A program made the position numbers and the translations under genes. From the NCBI GenBank assembly GCA_036346225.1, contig JARFIW010001670.1, positions 6,634,001 through 6,698,000 of the forward strand: a stretch of 64,000 nt of DNA, written 5' to 3'. The notes below the pieces were generated by a model. That model had not been told where the DNA came from. It worked only from the letters and a program-made list of their open reading frames with translations, and made no database searches. The DNA comes from Platerodrilus igneus. Taxonomy: Eukaryota; Arthropoda; Insecta; Coleoptera; Lycidae. Each line of letters opens with the position of its first letter. The stretch's first letter is position 1. Below, piece by piece: positions 11,721 through 21,149 of the stretch.

Positions 11721-12300
11721 CCCCTTCTATTGTTTTGTAAATATAACCTCATCATTCATCATTAGGTCTTCAGGTCTGAAACTGGTTAGACGCGAACCCT
11801 CATTGTTTCATATTCTCAACAAACCTACACATTTCCATGAAATTTGCACAGTCTGCACCTATTACAATCCGATCTAGGTCTACATCTACCTCGTTTTCCT
11901 ATTTCAACGATATCCAGTGGTGTGTCAAGGACGTTAATCAGGATTTGGCTACCAAGATCCTCCAACACTTTAACATTTGCGGAATGAATATTTTTCCAAT
12001 AGATCCCTTCGTACAATCAAGATTAGTTGAAAGTATTGCAAAACCAACACCTGTATTTGTTTCTAGTACTCATCAGGTTTAAGTGCAATTGGTTTTTTGT
12101 CCTTAGGTTTTCGTATTAGAACAGATTGGACGCGCACCTCCATTGACTTCTATTCTGAACTTGCCTACATAGTTTCCTGACATTCCTACAGCCTAGATAC
12201 AGCTCGGTTCCCCTTCTATTGTTTTCTAAATATATGCCCTATTTTACCGATATTCAGTGGTATGTGAATGGGCTTATGCAACCTGACAAGAATGGAATGA
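11721..12300 (-). repeat. RTE-like 3'-end units in tandem
   Basis: One unit of roughly 430 bp (about 11722-12190) and the start of a second carry the motifs CGGTTCCCCTTCTATTG, GATATTCAGTGGTATGTG and GAAAATATTGCAAAACCAA-like sequence seen at 34.9 kb and 37.1-38.1 kb. In minus-strand sense each unit carries a version of the protein C-terminus (FMEMCRF, NVRKLCRQVQN) plus 3' UTR. These are repeated 3' ends rather than whole elements. Confidence 0.55.
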
Positions 12301-12945
12301 AACCGTTAAGAACCCAAGTTTTATACACTTCTGCAAGAAAGCACGAAGCTTGTTCAAGAACGTAGATGCTAATTCTTGCACGCCAAAAACTTTTTGTTCT
12401 TGAAAGCGGATCAAATCTCCAACCGAATTGTAAGTATATCCAGAACAACTACATCTAAAATTTACTCCGCCATAATAAAAAGAAAACTTAAACACTTATT
12501 TTCTTCTGCTACAGGTAGTGGGGTATCTAGTGAAGTTAAGGCTTATGAGGTAACAATAGCCAATGGCAACGCGCCAGTGACAACATTCCTATTGTAACTT
12601 CTTAACATGCAACGGCTTAGGGACACTGAGTAGCAAAATTCTTATCTAACATTTAAAGATGAGGTACTACTTAATGAATTAAAAAGAACAAATGTTTTTG
12701 TTGTTTTCCATCTAGAAAACCCGAGAATCTCTCAAGAAGCTATAGATCAGTTGCACCTTGCTAAAGACTTTATAGCAGAATCAGGTTAATAATGTTGAAG
12801 ATACTACCTTTAAAACAGGTGGTTTCAAACTCAACCGCAGTTATAACCATGAGGTGTTTGCCCTAACCACATTCATCGCAAAAGAACTGAGCAATGCAAA
12901 AAAATAGGCGCTGTCTTCATAGTTTCATAATATAGTCCATGCACT
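12301..12945. other. Stretch with short open frames, unassigned
   Basis: A plus-strand block near 12660-12790 has the residues DEVLLNELKRTNVF and ENPRISQEAIDQLHLAKDF before a stop. They look like former coding sequence, but I cannot name the family. No splice sites of quality bound it. Confidence 0.3.
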
Positions 12946-13190
12946 TTAACTTTAGGATGACGTCACTACTGGATAAAATGCTACATTGCCAATGTTAGTT
13001 TAAATTTTAATATATTTAATGAAAGATACACGAATATTCTTCATTGGCAAGAGGAATTGGTAGCAACGCCGTACAGAAGTGCCAACCTTTATGTGTTAAA
13101 TGACAGTATCCTTCAAGCGGAATTCTAGGTATTCATTTGCATACTGTTGCTAACACTTTATTACTACATTTGACGTCATCCTAAAGTTAA
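12946..13190. mobile_element. 237-bp piggyBac-type MITE with TTAA duplications
   Basis: TTAA at 12946-12949 and 13187-13190 flanks perfect 16-bp terminal inverted repeats, CTTTAGGATGACGTCA (12950-12965) and its reverse complement (13171-13186). TTAA target duplication is diagnostic of the piggyBac superfamily. The 237-bp interior has no coding capacity but contains a second inverted pair around ATTGCCAATG and CATTGGCAAG. Each terminus contains TGACGTCA, the palindromic CREB/ATF site. A piggyBac transposase relic lies 20 kb away, but no relation between the two is shown. Confidence 0.85.
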
Positions 13191-13408
13191 AACGAATGAA
13201 CTATACGAACATACTTTGGCGATATAATTAATATTGCAAATTAATGCCACTATAGATATTGGTACGGTTGTTCAATTACTAATCGCTTCCATATTAAGCA
13301 CCTTAGTTATTAATGATCTGTTTTAGATACGTATTTTGTATATAGCAGATAAGTCATCATCGTCAGAAAGATCCGTCTAGAAGTTAGTTAATATAGTCTT
13401 ATTGCACA

Positions 13409-13492
13409 ATGAGTCAAAGAAGGTTGAGTGATTTGGTTGTCTTAAGTGTCGAAAGTGAGTGCTCTAAAAAGAGTAATCTCGATATACGAGTG
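13409..13492 (+). pseudogene. Possible hAT transposase C-terminal scrap
   Basis: The plus strand reads SQRRLSDLVVLSVESECSKK and continues SNLDIR. The pattern RLS-L-LS-(I/V)E-E...K-D is typical of the hAT dimerisation region (RLSxLxLLSIE). The frame is lost soon after. It is too short for a firm call. Confidence 0.4.
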
Positions 13493-14847
13493 CACGGTTT
13501 TTAAACTGTTGGAAACGTTGGGGACTGCCACAATTATAATTAACTAAAACTTCACTTTTCTTACATTCTCTTTGAGAAGAGCTGAATTGATTAGGCTTTG
13601 CTAGTATTGTGTTTTGCGTGTGTAGTAATGCATGTGTTAGATATGAAATATTGCCTTTACACTAATTAAACATATGTTTGTCTAACCTTTAGCTGTTCAT
13701 ATTAATCGAGCTATTGGTAATGTTTAAAAAAAAATCGATTGGATACTGCAGCATTAAGTCTTACTGAAACTATACTATGTAAGTTCTTATGGAATTTATT
13801 TAATGCTATAATACATATGAAATTCGATGGGGTGTTACGCTAATTCTTATTTACCATAATAACACAATTTAAGCCTGTATGTTCGATGGTCATTTGGTAT
13901 AAAATTTGGAGGCATATTAATCCGATAAGTAATCCACTGATTTATTAAATAACTATAAAATTTTTAAACACATAAGATTGATTAAATTCTTTAGTAAAAT
14001 ATAGCTAGCGAAATCGACGTAGAAAAACTTTTAATTGACCAAACTATGTCATCGTGTTCGGACTACAAAACAAAATTTTTCATATGAAAGTTATTACTCG
14101 TTGCTTTGACAGATAAACGTAATTTAGTCCAAGCGTAGTCATAGAGGATGTAATATTATTACACAAATTTTACCATGATTAAGACAGGGATAACCTAATG
14201 AATAAATCGAGCTTACCTTAAGTAATCTAGGTAGTTAAGGTAGAGCTAAATGCTCGGCGCTTGTATTTCGGCGGTCGATAGCCTATTTTTGTTTAGCAAA
14301 TTGTAACTAAGTTGTTTACCTACAACATATAAAACAAGGAACACATGTTAAGTATTTTAATTTTAGGAACTGCATAGGTACACTGCAGTTAACGCACTGA
14401 CTCGTTTTCGATTAAATAACCAATTTCTACCGATCATGGCGCACGATTTATACTCGTAAAAATCCCTATTCTATATCGCACGTTATTATTGGTTGAAACA
14501 ATGACGAACATTACTACGAGCATTGGAAAACGTGTAGTTTAACATTCCACTAACACGAAATATATAATAAACATAATTTCTAATAGTCCTTCACACTGCA
14601 TGGGGATTCAAAACATCATTCTTGTGCGTCATAACCCAATTGCACTAGCTAAATTACGTTAGGAAATATACTTCTAATTTGGAATTGGAAATCCAGTATG
14701 ATTAATTATCGAAATAAGGCTTATGACACCAAAAAAGCGTAATAAAGTATAGACAAGCGGATTCAAGATCCAAAACAAAATACAAAATAATATCTTCTTT
14801 CTTTTCTATAGATCGGACGATAAATATATTGTAGCGGAGGTTCAACC
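13493..14847. other. AT-rich non-coding stretch
   Basis: I see no coding block, repeat terminus or RNA gene. A GTAAGT at about 13782 lacks a convincing acceptor upstream. Confidence 0.4.
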
Positions 14848-15102
14848 TATTGAACTTTTATGTGATGTTCACACACAAAATTATAAAAAAATGTATTAAT
14901 GGCACCATGTAAAGATTTGGAAAAGCTCATGATAGATGATAATTCCTCTGACCTTAACCCTTTGTAACTGGCTAATGAAATATACCTTGTTTCTACAGTT
15001 TTAGCAAAGAAAGAAGTTTCAATAAACGCTCTTAAATTCATTAGTTTCTTTACAAGTGGGCCAAATTTGGGTACTGCTTTAAGAATTTTGTTATCGCTGC
15101 AC
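14848..15102 (-). CDS. Candidate terminal exon, unknown product
   Basis: On the minus strand an acceptor-like TTTTTGCAG precedes 15102. The following frame stays open for about 84 codons to TAG near 14848, beginning CSDNKILKAVPKFGPLVKKL and ending CEHHIKVQ. Composition looks more like coding sequence than its flanks. The peptide includes evenly spaced hydrophobic residues but no motif I know. No donor is needed if it is a last exon. It could equally be an eroded transposon piece. Confidence 0.25.
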
Positions 15103-16980
15103 CTGCAAAAATTTTGTTTCAAATTAAAGATAATACAAAATCATTTATGAACCACGCGTACTCAAAATCGTCGTAATGGGTTAACAGTGTTGGCTATTGA
15201 ACATGAATTTAGTAATAAAGTGTATCTGAAAAAATTATTTTTGATTTTGCAGAAAATAAACTTTGAAAGACATTGTTTTAATTTAGGTTTATATCTTGTT
15301 TACTATGTAACTAGTTTTGTTTATTGTTTAAAAGTATATTTAAACTATCTTTGAAAATAGTAGGTACCAGTTTTGGTAGTTTGTATTTTCCATCGTTCGT
15401 CTTTCCTTAAAAATGTAAATTTTGCTTGTCAATAGAGCAATTTTTTGTAAATTTGTATTAGTATTGTTGTCTTAATTGAATTATGTCATTTTTGTGTTAA
15501 CATGGTTTTTTATAATTCTGTTTTTTAAATTATAAAAACGTTTTTGAAAGTTGAAGGTTGCATTTTTTGAGTTTGTTTGGTGGCAAAAACACTAGGGCTC
15601 TATTCGACGCTGACAAATGCAAGAAAAGAAATGCAGACACTATGGCGCCAGCAATGACCGTAAAGCAGGCGGCGGCATTGCGTTCCTATACGCAAAGCGA
15701 AAGTAGCCTAACGGAAACATCTTAGACACACTGTAATATAGTTTTTTCAAGTAAAAATGCGAAAGTCATAATATTGCGTATGCATTCTATTATGTGTAAT
15801 GGATTAGGCCCGTATTATTGAATTTCGCAAAACTTGAGAATACATTCTATATAATATTATTATAAATAGGTACATACGTACACGCGCGCACAGACGCACG
15901 CGCAAGGACGCATGCACACCCACGCACGCACGCAAACTCCACGTATGCACGCATGTTAGGAGTTCCATAAATCGATATTTTGGAAGGCTATACTACCTTA
16001 TCCATGATTTCACCTAGGATAATTATAAGATGCAAAACTCCAAAGGCTTTGTTTTTCTAAAAGAATCTTATGTAGACCTAACAAAATAGCGGTATTCTAA
16101 ATTACTTTAGATAAATATCGTAAATTGTTCTCGTTGTTGATGTCAGGAAACGATTTCAAGTACTCTCGGATTCTCTGATGCCACTAATGGTGTGATAAAT
16201 AAACTACAAGCACCACAAACATTTCATCGAGAATAAATTGTAACGTGCTACACTTAAATCCTGGTATAAAATAAAATTTTACGCTTCAAGTAAATTTATG
16301 GGTTAGTATGTGTGAACGAATTTTTGTAGGAACGTTAATTGCTCGTGTAAGGATGATTCAGAAATCTAGTACGAACCACTATTGACTTGAAGCGCGACTT
16401 TGACGAATTTAGTTCAACTATCCAAGAGATATAATTATTACCGTTGCAAGATCATTAGATAAGTTAGCAAAAATTTGATTTCAAATACCATTACGTAATT
16501 TTGAATTCCTCAGATTCTGTCGCTTTTCATCTATTTATCTGTTGGTATTATCTTAATATCTTTAAAAACATTCATACTAAGACATTTTATGTTTAACAAT
16601 TAGATGCGCTTGACATATCTAGAAAAATTATCGTGGTTAGATCGATGCTACGTCTTTTATGTTAATTTTATTCCGGACCAATGCACAGTATATTGATCCA
16701 TTATCATAAAACAAAAAAGAAAATGAAGATATTTGCATACAAAACGACGATTCTGTTTAACTACTAGAGGTTGGTTATTTATTTTAGTGAGGTAAAAGTA
16801 TCTTTAATCCTATTATTTATAATAACCAGTTACCTAAATCTTGTATAGAATCAACATTGATTCTAACGACAAAAACTTACTACACTGTAGTTGTATGTTA
16901 ATCCAAATGGGATTAATTTGAATTACATAGTAGTAGGAACTCTAGATGTTTCATGTTGGATTAAATCAAGCTATTATTAA
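15103..16980. other. AT-rich non-coding stretch with one microsatellite
   Basis: Apart from the ACGC-rich run listed separately, a GC-richer patch at about 15585-15725 begins CACTAGGGCTCTATTCGACG and resembles a transposon end. I found no partner terminus. I see no coding evidence. Confidence 0.4.
15880..15955. repeat. ACGC-type microsatellite
   Basis: A run of CACG/ACGC/ACGCAC variants, including CACGCACGCACGC, forms an imperfect tetranucleotide microsatellite. Confidence 0.8.
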
Positions 16981-16982
16981 CA

Positions 16983-17004
16983 TTCTTCTTTTTTTCAGGT
17001 AAGG
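16983..17004 (+). promoter_or_regulatory. Candidate recursive splice site (ratchet point)
   Basis: A long pyrimidine tract TTCTTCTTTTTTTCAG is joined directly to GTAAGG, so one site is both a strong 3' splice site and, after splicing, a regenerated 5' splice site. This is the known consensus of zero-nucleotide recursive splice sites in long insect introns. A second donor, GTAAGT at 17044, follows 45 nt later, as in recursive-splicing exons. It is predicted from sequence only. Confidence 0.45.
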
Positions 17005-17043
17005 CTCCACAAGAAGTTAAAAGGCCAGTAGTATTTCCGGCAC
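16999..17043 (+). CDS. Candidate 45-nt exon (possible recursive-splicing exon)
   Basis: The exon is bounded by the acceptor ending at 16998 and the donor GTAAGT at 17044-17049. It is open only if the first two bases complete a codon: (x)KAPQEVKRPVVFPA. The other two phases hit stops at once. Its length is divisible by three. Its phase does not join directly to either candidate exon at 748 or 1643, so other exons would be needed if all three belong to one gene. I do not recognise the peptide. Confidence 0.35.
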
Positions 17044-17049
17044 GTAAGT

Positions 17050-19488
17050 TTTAACATTCTATTAGTTAAAGTGTGTGAATGAATTATTTTTTGATTGCAT
17101 CGGCTAGTTCACGTGGCAACTGAATCAAGACAGGCTAAAGCGAATTTTTTTAAACACAACCTAGTTTATAAGCTTAGCAAAAGTAGAATGCAGTTTCCCG
17201 CATTGAGCAATTTTAAAAAATATTTGCTTCAGCAATACTTCGTCTGTTGTCTTGGCAATTTGGTTAAGGCGCAGAACTTACGCTGAACTTATAATTGTCA
17301 GTATATTCGTCTTTATTTTACTGTCCTCAAATATTTATGATTTTCGTGCTGTATGAAATAAACATAGCTCTCCATTTCTGGTTATGCATGTCACAGCATT
17401 CAGTGAAGTGAGTAAATTTCTTAAACATTGATTATTATATTGCAACGTTGTCGTCGAAATGAAAGAAATAAATCTATTCAGCAATATAGGAATGACTGAT
17501 AACTAAAAAGGTTAAAAATAATGTGAGGATTCTGGTTCCTCCAACTTCTGGTATAATATGGAAATCATATAGTTCAATATATAAACCGTACGACACGACA
17601 GTTAGTTCAGTCTGGTCTTAATCCCCAAGCATTATGAAATAAACTGTTCTTTGAGTTTTAAAATAAATACTCTTAATGCTTATATAAATTAGGATATACG
17701 TTCAATAGTACTTCTGTAAATAAATTAAGAGTGTATTGGCGACGTACGTAGCCATATTAACTATAAATATAGTAAAATCGTCGTGTTAAGAAAGGCCTTA
17801 CTACGTTATACGTTGTCACTAATTATTGACAGCTTCCTGTAGCGGCTTCCAGTAGATTAAGGATTCTCTGTAAGTTATTGTAAATAATCGAATCGAATAA
17901 AGAAGTGTAAATCGAAGTACGTTCAGTGGTGTCTATTTATCATTCCCAAAGAACATTTAGAAAATTATTATCAGGTATGTGGAATTTTAAAAAACTATTC
18001 GTATTCCAATACTATTTAATTATTCATGAAAAATAAAATATTGCCGTGCAAGTGGCTCTACTTGTCCATTTTCTAACCGAATTTGCAATACCCTGTCGAT
18101 TGTTTTCGATTCTATATCGCGAATAGCTCGATTGACATTTTATTTAGTACTCTTTGCGATCATGTGACGCAACCAAGCCTAGCATTGTCAAATCAATTGA
18201 ATGGTATCCAAAGCAGGTTTCCAAAACCAATGGAATGGTAATCGATTTAAAGCGCATCTGATGTATTATTTTGAATTACTGTGGCATGTTTCGCCATCCT
18301 GGTAAAGAAACAGCTGTTTAATTCGAAATGGCCCAGTTGAAGACACAGATAGGCCCTGAGGCGCACTTAGTTTATCGTAACGTTCTTGCTAGTTCCATTT
18401 TCAAGGAAATTGGATACAATGCCGCTATCGTTTCAAAACCATATACGTTTTTTTATCTATCTTGGGAGAAGGCGTCTACACAGTGAATTTAAATTCAGAT
18501 TTTACCGCAAAACAGCAATATAACAATTGTACTTACTAAACACCAGAAATTTTGTAAAACGACATCCAACTCTATCGAAGAAGAATAGAAGAATGTTTTT
18601 TTGAGGCAAGAAATATCTCTTATAGACCTAAGTAAAAATATACACCAATAATAATTCATATGTTTATAGATGTTTTCACTATTACGATGGATGAACATGC
18701 AGTTTTGTGTCTCATATGAAAGAAACAAATTTCTATGAATATTCCTATAATTCATAGCAGTGCACTGCTACAATGCACCAATGCGCTGGCTAAAAATGAA
18801 GTGCTCTACGCCCACGAACTTATGATTGCATTGTGCCGATGTGTCGTCTTCGTGATGTTTTAGGTCGCATCTTTTCCGCTTTTATCTAAGATTGAACGAG
18901 TCTCTTGAAACTTCTTTATTGCATTCTTTATTGTTCGACAAATAGAGTCGCATTGAAGACCTATAACCGATAATGTTAGCAAAGTTTATGCTGCGTAACT
19001 GTCTCAGAATTATTGCTTCAACGAAATTCTCACACACAGGCCGCATGCTTCGACCAGGTAAAGTACTTCATTGCAGAATGCACAAGAACTACTCTCGTGC
19101 TAAACACCTTTAAGTCCCTCTATCATGTGCTTTCTACCTTGAATTCAACGTTCAAGTTTCAAAAGATTAATGGTCATCATGTATTTGAGAGGTCGCAGAT
19201 TAGACTACATATTGTTCTTCTAAATATATTTTTATATAAACTATTCGGCAGATGGAAAAACGAATTTTGTTTTTAGAAAAATTTTGCTTTGATGAGTTTA
19301 AATTTATCAAGAGTACGTAGGTGCTGAAACTGTCAACAAAAGGAACGCGTAGCTACGTGTTAGCAATGACAAAAATAACAAACCTTTGAGAGATTAACAC
19401 TATTGTTTTTGTAATAATTTTCATATAATTCGTCTTCTGTAATTTAGTCAGTTTTTAAGTGCGTTACTTCAATGCATATTACACATAA
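17050..19488. other. AT-rich non-coding stretch
   Basis: Open frames of 60-90 codons are present on both strands but show no motif, acceptor/donor pairing or element terminus. I interpret it as intron or intergenic DNA. Confidence 0.4.
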
Positions 19489-19622
19489 ATGACCGTTCAG
19501 GTAAGTCCTTTAATCAAAAATGGAGTTGGCCGGTGCACTGTTGCTAGACGGCTGAATATGACATGTTCAGCGATTCAGAAGATATGTAGGTGCTATGAGC
19601 AGACTAGATCGTTATACAGACG
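19489..19622 (+). pseudogene. Tc1-like transposase N-terminal fragment
   Basis: The plus strand reads PLIKNGVGRCTVARRLNMTC and continues SAIQKICRCYEQTRSLYRR. This is the first helix-turn-helix of Tc1 transposases (G-x(4)-IARRLNxSxSAVQKxxxRYxETGSxxRR). After the RR the frame enters AT-rich unrelated DNA, so it is a truncated piece. The rest of the transposase is absent. Confidence 0.65.
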
Positions 19623-19770
19623 TTTTTATTTTTTATTTATTTATTCTAACATTACATTTAGTCTGCTACCTAAAAATTACAGCAAACCTGTTACTCCTAA
19701 GAAATCTAACAGATTTATTTGCTACCTTAAATTATATTAGTTAGTTTTATACTATTTGCGTTTGGAAATA

Positions 19771-20494
19771 CTGTGTGTGTGTGTGTTTGTGTCTGTGCGC
19801 GCGTGTGGGTGCGTGAGTGTGTGTGTGTTTCTGTCTGTGGTAATGTCCTTGGGACTGCTTTCCTTCCCAGCGTCCGACCGTCGGCAGCCGGAAATCAGAA
19901 ACCGAGAAGTTCGCATTCCTGTACGTGTCCTGGCCGTCGGCAGCCGGAAACCAGGGGACCACGTACAGTCCCTGGTGTGTATGTGTGCTGTGTGTGTTTG
20001 GGTCTGTGCGCGCGTGAGGGTGCGTATGTGTGTTTCTGTCTGTGATGTTGTCCTTGGGACTGCTGTCCTTCCCAGCTTCCGACCGCCGGCAGCCGGAAAT
20101 CAGAAACCGAGAAGTTCGCATTCCTGTACGTGTCCTGGCCGTCGGCAGCCGGAAACCAGGGAACCACGTACAGTCCCTGGTGTGTATGTGTGCACGTGTG
20201 CGTATATATGTGTCGTATGCGTGTGCGTGCAGGTACGTGTACGTGCGTGTTTGTGTGTGTTTTGGTGTGTGTATGTGTGTGTTTGTCGTGCCAGTGTGCT
20301 ATAATGGTGTGTGTGTTTATTGTTTTCATGTTTGTGTGTGCGTGTGCTTATGTCTGTGGTGAGGTCCTTGGGACTGTTTTCTTCTCCGGTTTCCAACCGC
20401 CGGTAGCCGGAAATCAGAAACCGAGAAGTACGCGTTCCTGTACGTGTCCTGGCTATCGGCAGCCGAAAACCAGGAGGCCACGTACAGTCTCTGT

Positions 20495-20525
<31 letters not shown>

Positions 20526-20526
20526 T
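19771..20526. repeat. (GT)n array carrying three copies of a ~150-bp unit
   Basis: Long GT/TGTG runs alternate with three near-identical GC-rich units at about 19831-19984, 20036-20192 and 20351-20500. Each unit has GTCCTTGGGACTG, then CCGGCAGCCGGAAATCAG-like sequence, then GTACGTGTCCTGG and its inverted partner CCAGG...CACGTAC about 20-30 bases later, a strong stem-loop. The unit spacing is unequal (about 205 and 315 bp) because the GT runs differ in length. Open frames across this array on both strands are repeat artefacts. The array sits downstream, in minus-strand sense, of the R1-clade element. Confidence 0.85.
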
Positions 20527-21149
20527 TTGTCGTGCTGATGTGTTGTAATTATGTTGTCAGAATATTTCCCTGTAGTAATTTTTAGTTGCGCTACAACATT
20601 GGAAATATAAACATTACGTTACTGAAGCTAGGGTTAGATTTCTTAAAGCACTTACAAATTTGGTTAGTATTGTCTCTTGTTTATTTTAGTTAGTTGTATT
20701 TTTTTATTTTAGATGGTTAGATGGTTAGTATTGAGTCCTTATCCTACTAGTGTTAGTATTCTAATGCCAATAAGTGTTCTGGGGGAAACTTGTGTTTGAG
20801 GTACGTTTGCCGTACTTTTGCCGTTTTCACTATTTTCACTTCGTTTTCACTGGTATCACTCCCGGTCGTCAGGATTCACGAGCCTTCTGGTAGATCTTCA
20901 GGAGACACGTGGTTCCTGGTATGTCCTTGGGAGAATGCCACTTGTTTGTTGTCGGTTCCCATGTGTGTTGGGTGGATTGTGCTTATGTATTGAACGTTCG
21001 ATGCGTTACGTCAAACTTCTGTGTTTCGTGTGATCTGTGTTTGTGGTATTTGTGATGTGTGGGGTTTGTATGGTGTTTGTGTGTGTCCTGTCAGAGTCCG
21101 TTTGTGTACCTTTGGTGTAGTATAGTAGTAGTTTGGTGAGTGATTCTGT
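20527..21149 (-). other. Probable 3' UTR or flank of the R1-clade element
   Basis: Between the ORF2 stop at 21150 and the GT array there is about 600 bp of moderately T/G-rich plus-strand DNA with no coding motif. I infer 3' UTR in the lower-numbered direction from the element. I see no poly(A)-like tail to fix the end. Confidence 0.35.

Noticed and set aside
13756..13788. Possible mini-exon before GTAAGT at 13782
   Set aside because: The upstream CAG has a purine-rich tract instead of pyrimidines and two of the three phases contain stops.
19747..20585. Long open frames (up to 182 codons) on both strands
   Set aside because: They translate GT/CA microsatellite and repeated units into Val/Cys/Arg-rich or Thr/His-rich peptides in every frame. 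There is no codon or domain signal.
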